NCBI RefSeq assembly: GCF_040932485.1
Contig: NZ_JBFRBH010000001.1
Location: forward strand, 2,542,001-2,606,000
Direction of reading: 5' to 3'
DNA length: 64,000 nt
Source: Gymnodinialimonas sp. 202GB13-11
GTDB lineage: Bacteria; Pseudomonadota; Alphaproteobacteria; Rhodobacterales; Rhodobacteraceae
The translations under genes were made by a program, and so were the position numbers. Within the stretch, counting starts at the first letter, position 1; each line of letters opens with the position of its first letter. The notes under the pieces were generated by a model. That model saw nothing but the letters and a program-made list of their open reading frames with translations, searched no databases and was not told the origin of the DNA. Below are positions 54,077 through 63,187 of this stretch, one piece after another.

Positions 54077-55249
54077 TCATCGCAGGCGCATCCCTTCGGG
54101 GTTGAACACCAGTTCAACCTGTTGCCAGCGACCGTAGCTTTCTTCGGGCAGGCCGTAGCCATTTGATCCACAACGGATAATCGCGCGACGGGCCGCTTCG
54201 TAAGCTTGCAATGCAGCAGCCTCGGACCCGCCGGAGAACTCGATCATACGGATCGTGCCCGTCTCGGGCCGCGCGTCGCGGGTCATGTCGAATGCTACAA
54301 CGACGGTTGTGCCGAGCGCCTCGGTTGAAAGCGAGCCAACGTTCCAGCACGAGCTGACTGCCACCCGGAACCCATCCCTTACGCCTTGAGACAGCGGCGG
54401 CCCGGCCGGCGCAGAGTCGGCAGCAGGTGTGGGCGTTTCCACCGCCTCAGCGACTGCACCCGCAATCGCGGCGGCCAGCGGGTCTTCCTCAGGCTCAACG
54501 CTCGCCGTTTCTTCAACGGGTGCCTCAACCACCGGCTCTTCCGCAGGTTCCTCAACCTCCGCCACAGCCTCTTCCACAGGCTCCTCGACCGGTGCGGGCC
54601 GGTTGGGCCGTGCGGTCGGGCGCACAGAGGCTGTTGGAGCAAGCGCCGCGGCCGGTTCGTCGGCCTCGGTCACGATCTCAGTCGTGGATTCCTCGGGCGC
54701 AGTCTCGGGCACCTCCTCGACAGGGGTCTCTTCGGCCACAGCTTCTTCCGTGGGCTGCTCCAGAACCTCCGGCGCGGTCTCCACATCCGGTTCGGGCAAG
54801 GGGTTTGCCACAGGCGCGATGCGCGGCGCTTCCTCTGGCGTCGGCGTGTCGGACGGATCAGCGTCGGGCGCATCAGGTGGCGGAGCCAGGACAGCAACGT
54901 CGTCGCTGACCTGCGTGTCCGGGATTGGGTCCACCGGGACCGGATCACTCTCAGGCGCGGGCGCTTCTGTCTCTGCCGGTTGTTCCGTCACTGGTGGCGG
55001 CGCTTCTTGCGTTGGCGTCTCTGGCGCTTCGGTCACATCGGGCAAAGCCGGTGCTTCCGGCGCTTCGATCACGGCGGGCGCATCGGCGGCGCCGCTGGTC
55101 AGCGCCTCGAATTCCTCGGCCGTGATCAACGCCACACCCGTCACCTCAAACTCCACCTCCGGGCTGCGGTCGAACAGCAACCCGCCAAAGGCGACCCAGG
55201 CCAGAAGGCCCACATGGATCGCTGAAGAGGCATAGAGGGACCGGCGCAT
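54077..55249 (-). CDS. tolA: TolA, Tol-Pal energy-transducing spacer protein
   Basis: 390 residues: one N-terminal membrane helix (IHVGLLAWVAFGGLLF), a long Pro/Glu/Ala/Val-rich central region (residues about 40-290), and a C-terminal TonB/TolA-type domain with CWNVGSLSTEALGTTVVVAFDM and AARRAIIRCGSNGYGLPEESYGRWQQVELVFNP. The two cysteines probably form the disulfide seen in TolA domain III. It contacts TolQR in the inner membrane and Pal/TolB at the outer. ATG 55249, just after tolR. Confidence 0.88.
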   Translation of the reverse strand: MRRSLYASSAIHVGLLAWVAFGGLLFDRSPEVEFEVTGVALITAEEFEALTSGAADAPAVIEAPEAPALPDVTEAPETPTQEAPPPVTEQPAETEAPAPESDPVPVDPIPDTQVSDDVAVLAPPPDAPDADPSDTPTPEEAPRIAPVANPLPEPDVETAPEVLEQPTEEAVAEETPVEEVPETAPEESTTEIVTEADEPAAALAPTASVRPTARPNRPAPVEEPVEEAVAEVEEPAEEPVVEAPVEETASVEPEEDPLAAAIAGAVAEAVETPTPAADSAPAGPPLSQGVRDGFRVAVSSCWNVGSLSTEALGTTVVVAFDMTRDARPETGTIRMIEFSGGSEAAALQAYEAARRAIIRCGSNGYGLPEESYGRWQQVELVFNPEGMRLR

Positions 55250-55256
55250 CGGGCTA

Positions 55257-55727
55257 TCACTCCCCGCCGTCCAGGGTCGGGCCACCGGCATCGGTCACGA
55301 GACCAATCTCACGGAAGCCCGCCGCATTCAGCGCGCCCATCACCTGCATGACATCTTCATAAGGAATGCCACCATCGGCGCGCACAAAGATGCGCGGGCT
55401 GTCGCGCTCAGCAGCAATCGCTTGCAGGCGTGGGATGATCTCTTCCCGCGTCACTTCCGTGGTCTGCAGCATCACGCGCCCATCGGCGGCGAGGGTCACG
55501 GTCAGTGGCTCTTCCTCTTCGCTTGGCAATGCCTCAGCAGAAGTATCTGGCAAGTCGATAGGAACGCCCACAGTCATCAAGGGTGCGGCCACCATAAAGA
55601 TAATCAAAAGGCACAACATCACGTCCACGAAGGGCGTGACGTTGATCTCGGACATCGGGCGTGCGCTTCGGCGGCCCCTGCCCCTGCGGCGACGTTGACC
55701 GCCGCCCGTCTGGACGGAGGCCCCCAT
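55257..55727 (-). CDS. tolR: Biopolymer transport protein TolR (ExbD family)
   Basis: 156 residues. A basic N-terminus (QRRRRGRGRRS) precedes MSEINVTPFVDVMLCLLIIFMVAAPLM, the single helix with the proton-carrying aspartate D35-type residue, and a periplasmic ExbD domain. Overlaps the tolQ stop by one base (TGATG). Confidence 0.94.
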   Translation of the reverse strand: MGASVQTGGGQRRRRGRGRRSARPMSEINVTPFVDVMLCLLIIFMVAAPLMTVGVPIDLPDTSAEALPSEEEEPLTVTLAADGRVMLQTTEVTREEIIPRLQAIAAERDSPRIFVRADGGIPYEDVMQVMGALNAAGFREIGLVTDAGGPTLDGGE

Positions 55728-56419
55728 CAGTCGAGCTGCCTGCTGAGAAGGGTGGAGAATTCGTCAGCGAACCCTTCGAAGGTCGCCACAATCTCATCCG
55801 CATCACTGGAAAGCTTGTTGTACAGGATCACCGCCGGGATAGCCGCCAGCAGGCCTAGGCCCGTGGCCAAAAGGGCCTCGGCAATACCGGGGGCCACAAC
55901 GGCAAGCGAGGTCTGCCCGGAAATCGCAATCTCTTGGAACGACCGCATGATGCCCCAGACCGTGCCGAACAGACCCACAAACGGGGCCGTCGCGCCGGTC
56001 GTGGCCAGAAAGTTCAGCCCGTTGGTCATGCGCTGGCTTTCGCGCGCAATGGCCACATCCATCGACCGATCCACGCGCTGCTGCACACCGGGGATCAACG
56101 CCCCGTCATCGCGCAAGCTGCGCCGCCATTCGGTCATGCCGGCCACAAAGACCCGCTCAGACGCCGAACCCGGCGCGTCGGCCACCTGATCGTAAAGCTC
56201 ATCGAGCGGCTCACCCGACCAGAAGGCCGCGTCGAAGCCTGCCGCATTGCTGCGCGCGCGGCGGAACATGGCGAATTTCGTGAAAGCGATTGCCCAAACC
56301 CAGACGGAGGCGACAATCAGCGCCACCATCACGAGTTGAACGATGAAACTTGCACGGAAGAAAAGGGCGACGAGGGTGAAATCCGCCTCGGTCGCCATAG
56401 CGAGCGTCTCTGTTTCCAT
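55727..56419 (-). CDS. tolQ: Biopolymer transport protein TolQ (ExbB family)
   Basis: 230 residues, three membrane helices (about 20-45, 130-155, 165-195). The MotA/TolQ/ExbB domain is clear: GLNFLATTGATAPFVGLFGTVWGIMRSFQEIAISGQTSLAVVAPGIAEALLATGLGLLAAIPAVILYN. With TolR it forms the proton-driven motor. First gene of tolQRA. ATG 56419. Confidence 0.95.
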   Translation of the reverse strand: METETLAMATEADFTLVALFFRASFIVQLVMVALIVASVWVWAIAFTKFAMFRRARSNAAGFDAAFWSGEPLDELYDQVADAPGSASERVFVAGMTEWRRSLRDDGALIPGVQQRVDRSMDVAIARESQRMTNGLNFLATTGATAPFVGLFGTVWGIMRSFQEIAISGQTSLAVVAPGIAEALLATGLGLLAAIPAVILYNKLSSDADEIVATFEGFADEFSTLLSRQLD

Positions 56420-56530
56420 AACTGGTTTGCTGTCCTCTGCCCGGCCTCAAACGTAAGGGCGCGATTTTTGATGCGCCTCATTTGAGCGGTAGATTAACAG
56501 CAATAAAGGGTTATGGCGAACACTTCTGCG

Positions 56531-56941
56531 TCACGGGCCATCACTTGCCGCGATTGCTGTGACTTTTGCGCGAATATCCGCCGGAAGACGGGCCGCACGC
56601 CCCTGTTCGTTAAGGATAACGACCTTGATCCGGGCTTCCATCAGCACCTCATCGCCCCGCAAAATGCGCTGTGGCATGTCGAATGAGGCCCCTTTGAGGG
56701 TATCGAGGCGTGTTTCAACCACCAGTTCGTCGTCATAATGGGCAGGTTTGAGGTAATCGGCCTCCACCCGGCGGACCGCGAAAACCAGCCCCGCTGCCTT
56801 CATGTCGAGCTGGCTGATCCCGGCGGCGCGGACCATCTCGGACCGGCCACGTTCGAGGTATTTCAGGTAATTCGCGTAGTAGACGATCGCCGCAAGATCG
56901 ACGTCTTCATAGTACACGCGGAGAGGCCAGTGATGGATCAT
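56531..56941 (-). CDS. ybgC: Tol-Pal system acyl-CoA thioesterase YbgC
   Basis: 136 residues, hotdog fold. The active-site segment WPLRVYYEDVDLAAIVYYANYLKYLERGRSEM matches YbgC, with D13-type catalytic aspartate; the usual His of VYHANY is Tyr here (VYYANY). It is the regular upstream neighbour of tolQ. ATG 56941 overlaps the next gene's stop by ATGA. Confidence 0.93.
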   Translation of the reverse strand: MIHHWPLRVYYEDVDLAAIVYYANYLKYLERGRSEMVRAAGISQLDMKAAGLVFAVRRVEADYLKPAHYDDELVVETRLDTLKGASFDMPQRILRGDEVLMEARIKVVILNEQGRAARLPADIRAKVTAIAASDGP

Positions 56942-57567
56942 TGCAACGCTCCCATACGTGCGGCGATCCGCAGGGCCGTCGCGGGTTCTGTTGAGGCGAC
57001 CGGCAACACCGGGTCATAGCCCGCGCGGATCACGTCCGCGATTTCGGGCCGCAGGACCGCCGCGCCGTTCTCCAGAACCGCCAAGGGCGAGTTTCCCAGA
57101 AAGGCCGTGTCCGACCAAAGCAGGATCGTCTGCACCACTTGGCTCAGCGCGATCGTTTCCGCCGGGGCCGCACTCATCGCCTCGTCCATCCGCACGAACA
57201 CAAACGCCGCCTTGATCCCACCATCGGCATCGAACCGAAAGCTGCGATACTGGTTCGCATCCGCCCCCTTCAGACGTTCCACCGTCGGCGCAAGGTCGGG
57301 GATCAGCCGGTCGAGGTCGGGCACGGCAATCAGCTCATCCCACTCTCGAATGAAAAAGACCATTAGGTTCGCGCCAAGCTCTGGGTCTGTCTCGGCCATC
57401 TTGTGACCTGCCAGCGCAACGACCGCCTCAATCGCGCCTTTCAGCACGCTGACAGTCGCATCCTCCACCCCGAACACCACCGGCACGATAGGCCGCCCCC
57501 ATCGCGCGAACAGGAACGTGCCATCGGCGCGTGTGAACAGCGCTTCGATCTCAGCGGGGTCGCTCAT
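56938..57567 (-). CDS. Conserved hypothetical protein (209 residues)
   Basis: No signal peptide, no membrane helix. FARWGRPIVPVVFGVEDATVSVLKGAIEAVVALAGHKMAETDPELGANLMVFFIREWDELI looks like an alpha/beta domain with a conserved hydrophobic core. It overlaps both neighbours by four bases, so it lies in one long minus-strand operon from ruvC to ybgC. I do not recognise the family. Confidence 0.7.
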   Translation of the reverse strand: MSDPAEIEALFTRADGTFLFARWGRPIVPVVFGVEDATVSVLKGAIEAVVALAGHKMAETDPELGANLMVFFIREWDELIAVPDLDRLIPDLAPTVERLKGADANQYRSFRFDADGGIKAAFVFVRMDEAMSAAPAETIALSQVVQTILLWSDTAFLGNSPLAVLENGAAVLRPEIADVIRAGYDPVLPVASTEPATALRIAARMGALQ

Positions 57568-58391
57568 TCAAACCCATCCGCAATTGCAGCACGGAATGAA
57601 GGGGCGTCCGCCAGACCGAAGGTGCGATCGGGGTTTCCGGACGAACGGATAACGGCTGCCACCGCGCCATCGCTGATGCGGATGCCAATGGCGCCCATGT
57701 CCAGCCCGCAGGCATGGGGCTGACATCCCGTTGCAAAAACCCAATCGCCCTGTTGCGCTACGCTTGTGCCGACCAGAAGCCGCACCCAAAGGTCCTGCAT
57801 CTCCCACACCTGCATCGCGCTCTCGAACCGCGCGCGCTCGCTCGGGTCTTCAAGCATGTTTGCGGCATGCTCTCCCAGCCACCGGGTCACATCCGCGCCC
57901 GCGCCGGCAGCCTCCGCCGGTGGGGCGTAGTGCAACGTCTCGGTATAAGCATCCCCCTGCCAGCGGATTGTCACATGGGTCACGAGGATGTTCGGTTCCA
58001 TCCGATCCACTTCGACCCAATCCGCAGCTGCGCGAATGTCCAAAAGCAAGCCATCGCAATCGCTGATCGGCTGGCCCGCCGCCACGCCATCGGCCCCGAC
58101 ACGCAGCAGATAGGCCGCCCCACCGCAGGAATTTCCGCCGTGGTGGTGACTGGCCAGAACCCAGTCAAAGTCGCCCTCCGACGGTTGATGCCAGTTCACC
58201 CACCAGCGCCCATCTTCGGGCAGCGGCAGCTGTGTCTGATTGTGCCACAGTGTGAACTGAAAATCCGCACCCACGGCATGGATTTCCCCGAACCGCGTAT
58301 TCACGCGCTCGGCGTAATCCAGCTCGATTTGCGCCTGCGCGGCGCCATCCAAACCAAGCGCGCATAGAGCAGCCGCAATGAACCATCTCAT
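57564..58391 (-). CDS. Exported hypothetical protein (275 residues)
   Basis: Signal peptide [20 protein letters not shown], so periplasmic. The middle has [18 protein letters not shown] and [14 protein letters not shown], with two cysteines that could form a disulfide, and the end has [24 protein letters not shown], another C-x4-C pair. The repeated short Cys pairs are notable. No function recognised. Overlaps ruvB's stop by ATGA; part of the ruvB-ybgC stretch. Confidence 0.68.
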   Translation of the reverse strand: MRWFIAAALCALGLDGAAQAQIELDYAERVNTRFGEIHAVGADFQFTLWHNQTQLPLPEDGRWWVNWHQPSEGDFDWVLASHHHGGNSCGGAAYLLRVGADGVAAGQPISDCDGLLLDIRAAADWVEVDRMEPNILVTHVTIRWQGDAYTETLHYAPPAEAAGAGADVTRWLGEHAANMLEDPSERARFESAMQVWEMQDLWVRLLVGTSVAQQGDWVFATGCQPHACGLDMGAIGIRISDGAVAAVIRSSGNPDRTFGLADAPSFRAAIADGFE

Positions 58392-59413
58392 AGCAAATCC
58401 CCCTGCTCCGGCCGCTTTGGCGCAGCAAGCCCGAGATGGCTCCACCCCTTGTGCGCCAGCATCCGCCCGCGCGGCGTTCGCGCGATCAGGCCCTGTTGCA
58501 GAAGGAACGGCTCGATCACCTCTTCCAGCGCGTCGCGGGGTTCCGCCAAAGCAGCGGCAATCGTCTCAATCCCCACGGGACCGCCCTGATAATTCTCGGC
58601 GATCAGAGAAAGATAACGCCGGTCCGCCCCATCCAGCCCCAGCGCATCCACGCCAAGCCGCGTCAGCGCGCTGTCGGCAATCGCCCGGGTCAGCCGCCCG
58701 TCGCCTTCGACAACGGCAAAGTCGATGACACGCCGCAACAGCCGCCCCGCAATCCTCGGCGTACCCCGCGCGCGTTTGGCGATCTCTCGTGTGCCTTCCG
58801 GGTCCGCTTCGATCCCGGCCAGCCGCGATCCACGTGCCACGATCAGGTCCAACTCATCCTCGGTATAGAAATTCAGCCGCGTCGGAATGCCAAACCGGTC
58901 GCGCAATGGCGTGGTCAGGAGGCCAAGCCGCGTCGTCGCACCCACTAGCGTAAACGGCTGCAATTCAATCCGCACCGTCCGCGCGGCAGGCCCCTCCCCG
59001 ATCACCAGATCCAGCTCAAAATCCTCAAGCGCAGGATAGAGTACCTCTTCCACCGCCGGGTTCAGTCTGTGGATCTCGTCAATGAACAGCACATCGCGCG
59101 CCTCCAGGTTCGTCAGGATCGCTGCCAAATCCCCAGCCTTGGCCAGAACAGGGCCAGACGTCATCCGAAACCCGACCCCCAATTCCTTCGCCATGATCTG
59201 TGCCAACGTGGTCTTGCCCAAACCGGGCGGCCCGTGGAACAGCACATGGTCCATCGCCTCACCGCGCCGTTTCGCGCTTTCGATGAACACGCGCAGGTTC
59301 GCGCGCGCCTCTTCCTGACCTGTGAAATCGTCAAGCGATTGCGGACGCAGGGCGCGGTCATCTTCCGGCTGTCGGTCCGGGCGCAGGGTTGGATCAGGCT
59401 CTGTCATATCCAT
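58388..59413 (-). CDS. ruvB: Holliday junction branch migration helicase RuvB
   Basis: 341 residues. [24 protein letters not shown] (Walker A), [26 protein letters not shown] (Walker B), [20 protein letters not shown] (sensor) and a C-terminal winged helix with [34 protein letters not shown]. Migrates Holliday junctions with RuvA. ATG 59413; the gap to ruvA is 28 bases. Confidence 0.97.
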   Translation of the reverse strand: MDMTEPDPTLRPDRQPEDDRALRPQSLDDFTGQEEARANLRVFIESAKRRGEAMDHVLFHGPPGLGKTTLAQIMAKELGVGFRMTSGPVLAKAGDLAAILTNLEARDVLFIDEIHRLNPAVEEVLYPALEDFELDLVIGEGPAARTVRIELQPFTLVGATTRLGLLTTPLRDRFGIPTRLNFYTEDELDLIVARGSRLAGIEADPEGTREIAKRARGTPRIAGRLLRRVIDFAVVEGDGRLTRAIADSALTRLGVDALGLDGADRRYLSLIAENYQGGPVGIETIAAALAEPRDALEEVIEPFLLQQGLIARTPRGRMLAHKGWSHLGLAAPKRPEQGDLL

Positions 59414-59441
59414 CGCTTATGTCCCGTCGCCACGCGCGCCG

Positions 59442-60098
59442 CTAGTCCTTGGGTGCCAGCAACCGCAGCGCCGCGCGGATCAGGCCGGAGGTCTCGCTTT
59501 CGCCATCTGCCGCCTCGGCCACGGCGCGTGCCGCATCGGAGGGCGCATAGCCAAGGTTTTGCAACGCCGAAAGCGCCTCAGCCTGCGCATTCGACGCGGC
59601 CGCGCGCGGCTTGGGGGCCGGCGCATCGTCCACCACCAAAGGCTCCGCCGCCTCGTCCCCCATCGCAGCACCAAGCGAACCGCCCTGCGCCATCGCCGCC
59701 GGGGCCTTGTCCTTCAACTCCATCACCACCCGCTGCGCCAGCTTCGGCCCGACGCCTTGCGCGGCCTTCACCGCCGCCGCATCGCCAAGCGCAATCGCGC
59801 GCGCCACTCCCTCGGCCCCAAGCGTGCCAAGGATGGCCATGGACGCCTTCGCACCTACGCCTTGAACGGAGATCAGCAACCGATGCCATTCCCGTTCATA
59901 AGGCGTGGTGAAGCCGAACAGCTGCAACAGGTCTTCGCGGACCAGCAACTCCGTATAAAGCGACACCGCCTCCCCCGGCCCTGGCAGCGCGGCAAGCGTC
60001 CGGTCCGAGCAGTGCACAACGTAACCCACGCCACCCACATCAATCAGCGCGTGGTCATTGGCGCGGTAGTCCAGCCGACCGGTCAGCTTGCCGATCAT
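59442..60098 (-). CDS. ruvA: Holliday junction branch migration protein RuvA
   Basis: 218 residues. [31 protein letters not shown] is the OB domain; [19 protein letters not shown] and [20 protein letters not shown] are the two HhH motifs; [22 protein letters not shown] is domain III. ATG 60098 overlaps ruvC stop (ATGA). Confidence 0.96.
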   Translation of the reverse strand: MIGKLTGRLDYRANDHALIDVGGVGYVVHCSDRTLAALPGPGEAVSLYTELLVREDLLQLFGFTTPYEREWHRLLISVQGVGAKASMAILGTLGAEGVARAIALGDAAAVKAAQGVGPKLAQRVVMELKDKAPAAMAQGGSLGAAMGDEAAEPLVVDDAPAPKPRAAASNAQAEALSALQNLGYAPSDAARAVAEAADGESETSGLIRAALRLLAPKD

Positions 60099-60598
60099 GA
60101 TGCCGCCCCAATCGCTGCGGCTAACCGACCGGCAGTTGCTGCGTGAAAGGAATGGCAAATCGCAATCGCCAGCGCATCGGCGGCATCGGCATTCTCTGGT
60201 GCGCAGCCCGGCAATTGCAGCCGCACCATATGGTCGATCTGCCGCTTGTCGGCATGGCCCACACCAACCACGGCCTTCTTCACCGCATTGGGCGCATATT
60301 CGGCCACCGCCAGACCCGCCTGCGCGGGCACCAGCATCGCGATCCCGCGCGCCTGACCCAGCTTCAGCGTGCCCGCGCCATCGCGGTTCACGAATGTCTG
60401 CTCCACCGCCGCCGTTTCGGGCGCGTAGCGGGCCACAACATCAGTCAGTTGGATATGCAACGACAGCAAGCGGTCCGCCAGATCGGTACCTGTGCTTTTG
60501 CAGGTGCCATTGGCCACATGGCTCAACCGCCCATTCACGGCGTCGACCACACCCCAGCCCAGACATCTCAGCCCGGGGTCAATTCCAATGATGCGCAT
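60095..60598 (-). CDS. ruvC: Crossover junction endodeoxyribonuclease RuvC
   Basis: 167 residues. The metal-binding acids are in RIIGIDPGL (D7), VEQTFVN and [14 protein letters not shown]. Cuts Holliday junctions symmetrically. Start ATG 60598. First gene of ruvCAB. Confidence 0.96.
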   Translation of the reverse strand: MRIIGIDPGLRCLGWGVVDAVNGRLSHVANGTCKSTGTDLADRLLSLHIQLTDVVARYAPETAAVEQTFVNRDGAGTLKLGQARGIAMLVPAQAGLAVAEYAPNAVKKAVVGVGHADKRQIDHMVRLQLPGCAPENADAADALAIAICHSFHAATAGRLAAAIGAAS

Positions 60599-60641
60599 GC
60601 CCTGCTCTTCCCGCCTGTTTCCGGCCTTTCAATCGCCACTA

Positions 60642-60656
60642 GCACGAAACGCGAAC
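60642..60656. promoter_or_regulatory. Possible LexA box upstream of ruvC
   Basis: GCAC-N7-GAAC, one mismatch from GAAC-N7-GAAC, which is the reverse complement of the alphaproteobacterial LexA consensus GTTC-N7-GTTC. It is 44 bases before the ruvC start on the proper side. ruv genes are SOS-regulated in many bacteria. Confidence 0.35.
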
Positions 60657-60817
60657 ATCGCCAAGCAGAGCCTGTGTGAAGGCGGTTTTCGACGCACCGA
60701 TGTCGCTTTCAGATCACGCGGAGGTTTTCCGACATTTTTCTGCAGATTTTCGACATCCACATCGCGGATTCTTGGATGAAAAACGGCAGGTTACGTCGAT
60801 TTTGAGCTATGCAGAAA

Positions 60818-60836
60818 TTGCATGGAGCCCATGCAA
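60818..60836. promoter_or_regulatory. Palindrome upstream of the DUF1127 gene
   Basis: TTGCATG-GAGCC-CATGCAA, 7-bp arms around five bases, followed by a run of A. Lies about 110 bases before the DUF1127 start. Could be an operator; no regulator is adjacent. Confidence 0.4.
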
Positions 60837-60945
60837 AAAATCGTCTTGTCCGGCGCAATTTCCAACTCTAGATGCCGTTCATCTTGAGGCGATGAAAATC
60901 ATCGTCGGACAAGTCAAAAACACGAAACTGGAAAGGATGAGACCT

Positions 60946-61149
60946 ATGGCCATCATCACCAATCGCCCGCTCGGCGCGGGGTTCAACGCCACCCGGATCC
61001 TCTCCGATCTGGTTGCAAAAGTCGCTGCCTGGAACGATGCGCGCGTCACGCGCAAAGCGCTGTCGGCCCTGTCAAACCGTGAGCTTGACGATCTCGGCCT
61101 GAACCGCGGCGACATCGAAGACATCGCAAGCGGTCGTCACGTTCGCTGA
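60946..61149 (+). CDS. DUF1127 domain protein
   Basis: 67 residues, starting MAIITNRPLGAGFNATRILS. The C-terminal half WNDARVTRKALSALSNRELDDLGLNRGDIEDIAS is the DUF1127 (YjiS-like) motif. Small proteins of this family are linked with RNA turnover and phosphate/carbon responses in alphaproteobacteria (for example CcaF1 in Rhodobacter). RBS GAAAGGA at 60931. It has a strong terminator. The upstream-extended frame is not likely to be used. Confidence 0.88.
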   Translation: MAIITNRPLGAGFNATRILSDLVAKVAAWNDARVTRKALSALSNRELDDLGLNRGDIEDIASGRHVR

Positions 61150-61174
61150 TCTGCGACTGCTCAAAATAAGAAAA

Positions 61175-61210
61175 GGGCGACCGGTGGGACATCCGGTCGC
61201 CCTTTTTTTT
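61175..61210 (+). terminator. Terminator of the DUF1127 gene
   Basis: GGGCGACCGG-TGGGACAT-CCGGTCGCCC, a perfect 10-bp stem followed by eight T. Very strong. Confidence 0.95.
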
Positions 61211-61273
61211 GTCGGTGGCGGGGTGGGACAGCCCCGTACCAATTCAAAGCATCAGGTGCAAAGCGTGCGCGGT

Positions 61274-61648
61274 TCAGCGCAGGCCGCTTGCAACCAGTGC
61301 GTTAATCTCATCAATCCGATCCACACCCCACAAGGTCATCGCATCGGGCAGAAGGATGATCCCGGCGATCTGTTCGAAGCTGGACCCCGAAAGCAGGCTC
61401 TGCACTTCAAGCGTGTAGATATCCACGCCGAGGAACCAGATCAGATAGGATTTCACGGCCGCCACAATGAAGAGCGCCAGCATGAGGCCCTTCAGCGGGA
61501 ACGCGAAGCGAAGACGGGAGGAGGGTTGACCGATCGCGGTGACGACACCGTCCGGATGGACGACAAAGCCCATGCCACCACGCTTCCGGCGCCGTGTGCG
61601 CTGGATGCGGTGTAACCGCGACTGGAACTGTTCAGTTTCATTTACCAT
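61274..61648 (-). CDS. Small membrane-associated hypothetical protein
   Basis: 124 residues. A basic N-terminal region (residues 10-25, RLHRIQRTRRRKRGG) is followed by one probable membrane helix (PLKGLMLALFIVAAVKSYLIWFLG) and a C-terminal soluble part. No known domain seen. Divergent from nothing obvious; prmA follows on the same strand upstream. Confidence 0.65.
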   Translation of the reverse strand: MVNETEQFQSRLHRIQRTRRRKRGGMGFVVHPDGVVTAIGQPSSRLRFAFPLKGLMLALFIVAAVKSYLIWFLGVDIYTLEVQSLLSGSSFEQIAGIILLPDAMTLWGVDRIDEINALVASGLR

Positions 61649-61758
61649 TGGGCAGCTCTAACACAACATTGCTGCCCCCACCGGGAATTTACATAGCAAT
61701 TCCCTGGCTTAATTGCGACAGATTTTAGGCAACTTATCCGAGCAAGTCTGACGTTACG

Positions 61759-62631
61759 TCATTTTCGCCGCTGCAGGGTGAGAGTGGTCCATTCGCCGAT
61801 CTCGTCACGCGCTTTCAGGTCAAAGCCAGCCCCATCGTAGGCCGCAACAACCTCATCGGCTTGCGGGTTGAGAATGCCCGACAGGATGACATGACCATCC
61901 GCTGCGGTGTGGGCGGCCATAGAAGGAGCCAGATCGACCAGCGGACCTTTCAAAATGTTAGCAAAAACAAGATCGTAAGGCGCTTTCTGCCCAAGATCAG
62001 GATGCTCAAACCCCGCCGCTTCGACGCAGTCAACCAATGCCTCCACGCCGTTGGCACGGGCATTGGCCACCGCCGTTTCTACCGCCTGCGGATCAATGTC
62101 TGACGCCATCACAGACCGGTTCAAAACCTTCGCTGCCGCAATCGCCAGAACAGCCGTACCACAGCCGATATCGGCCACAGATTGGGGTAAATTCCGATCC
62201 GTAAACAGTTTGTCCACGGCCTCCAGACACCCTTTTGTGGTCCCGTGGTGTCCGGTTCCGAACGCCATTGCCGCCTCAATCAGCAGTGGAACCGACTCAG
62301 CTGGCACCTTGTCGGCATCGTGGCTGCCATAGACAAAGAAGCGCCCCGCCTCGACCGGATGCAATTCGCGGCGCACTTCGGCCACCCAATCCGTCTCAGG
62401 CAGTTCCGACACGGCAAAATCCTTCGCCCCGAAGGCCGCCGCAAGGATCGCCAGCGCGACCTCATCCGGGGCTTCGATGAAATAGGCGCCGACCTCCCAC
62501 AGGCCTGAGCCGTCCTCCACCTCGAACACACCCACACCGGTTGGGGTCGGGTCGATCTCTTCCAAAGCCGCGCCAAGCGCCTCGGCTTTGGGTTTGTCAG
62601 ACAATGTGATCAGGGCAGTCCAGGTGGGCAT
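61759..62631 (-). CDS. prmA: Ribosomal protein L11 methyltransferase
   Basis: 290 residues. MAFGTGHHGTTKGCLEAVDKL is the PrmA hallmark, followed by the SAM motif VADIGCGTAVLAIAAAKV and VFANILKGPLVDLAPSMAAHTA. Trimethylates several residues of L11. ATG 62631. Confidence 0.94.
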   Translation of the reverse strand: MPTWTALITLSDKPKAEALGAALEEIDPTPTGVGVFEVEDGSGLWEVGAYFIEAPDEVALAILAAAFGAKDFAVSELPETDWVAEVRRELHPVEAGRFFVYGSHDADKVPAESVPLLIEAAMAFGTGHHGTTKGCLEAVDKLFTDRNLPQSVADIGCGTAVLAIAAAKVLNRSVMASDIDPQAVETAVANARANGVEALVDCVEAAGFEHPDLGQKAPYDLVFANILKGPLVDLAPSMAAHTAADGHVILSGILNPQADEVVAAYDGAGFDLKARDEIGEWTTLTLQRRK

Positions 62632-62767
62632 GGGGCCTCCAATTCTTGGTCAAAGGACCGCTATCCGCTTCGCAAAGCAATGGCAAATACGGCGGTGGTA
62701 TTCCCGACTACACGCAAGGGTGGAAATGCCTCTATCCTCAGGAACGCATTATCGAGGAGCCCCCTTC

Positions 62768-63187
62768 ATGTTCCGTGGACCCCGTGGCCTGATCGTTGGC
62801 CTTCTTGTCGCTGCCGTCGCCATCGGCTTTGCCATCACCTTCGGCCTGCGCGGCTCCAATCAGGATGCTGACACGGTCCGTGCCTTCCTTAACCATCTGG
62901 CCGCCGAAGAAATCACGCAAGCCCATGGGCTCCTGCACAACTCGATCACCGAACGCCTGCCGGAAGAGGAACTGCGCAGCTCGGTCGCGGGGCTTCAGAC
63001 ATTCGACGACATCTCTTTTCCGTCCTTCAGCTTCTCCACCTCGAACGGCACACGCACGACGGAGCTAACGGGAACCGGCACCACTGCCAGCGGATGCGAA
63101 AGTGCGCTGGACTTCGAACTGCTGAACGGCGTCATCACATATTTCAATATCGAGCCGCTCTGCCTTGGCAGTGTGACCGACACATGA
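62768..63187 (+). CDS. Membrane-anchored hypothetical protein, tandem family member 1
   Basis: 139 residues: N-terminal helix (LIVGLLVAAVAIGFAITFGL), then DTVRAFLNHLAAEEITQAHGLL and, near the C-terminus, TTASGCESALDFELLNGVITYFNIEPLC. The same layout occurs in the next two genes (helix, AFLxHIAAEEY-like helix, SGCES strand, GxI..YN..PLC). The two cysteines could form a disulfide outside the membrane. Function unknown. Its stop overlaps the next start (ATGA). Confidence 0.7.
   Translation: MFRGPRGLIVGLLVAAVAIGFAITFGLRGSNQDADTVRAFLNHLAAEEITQAHGLLHNSITERLPEEELRSSVAGLQTFDDISFPSFSFSTSNGTRTTELTGTGTTASGCESALDFELLNGVITYFNIEPLCLGSVTDT

Larger units (their letters stand above)
60599..60945. other. Intergenic region between ruvC and the DUF1127 gene
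   Basis: 347 bases without a good gene; a frame runs through it from 60676 but its product before the DUF1127 part has no recognisable pattern. It contains a near-LexA box (60642), repeated TTTTC-GACATC words (60725-60757) and a 19-bp palindrome (60818). Confidence 0.6.

Noticed and set aside
54386-55235. Long plus-strand frames opposite tolA, with Ser/Gly/Ala- or Arg/Gly-rich products
   Set aside because: They are antisense images of the Pro/Glu/Val-rich TolA linker; low complexity alone keeps the frames open.
60676-60945. 90-residue N-terminal extension of the DUF1127 protein
   Set aside because: DUF1127 proteins are small, a good ribosome-binding site precedes 60946, and the extension contains the regulatory palindrome.
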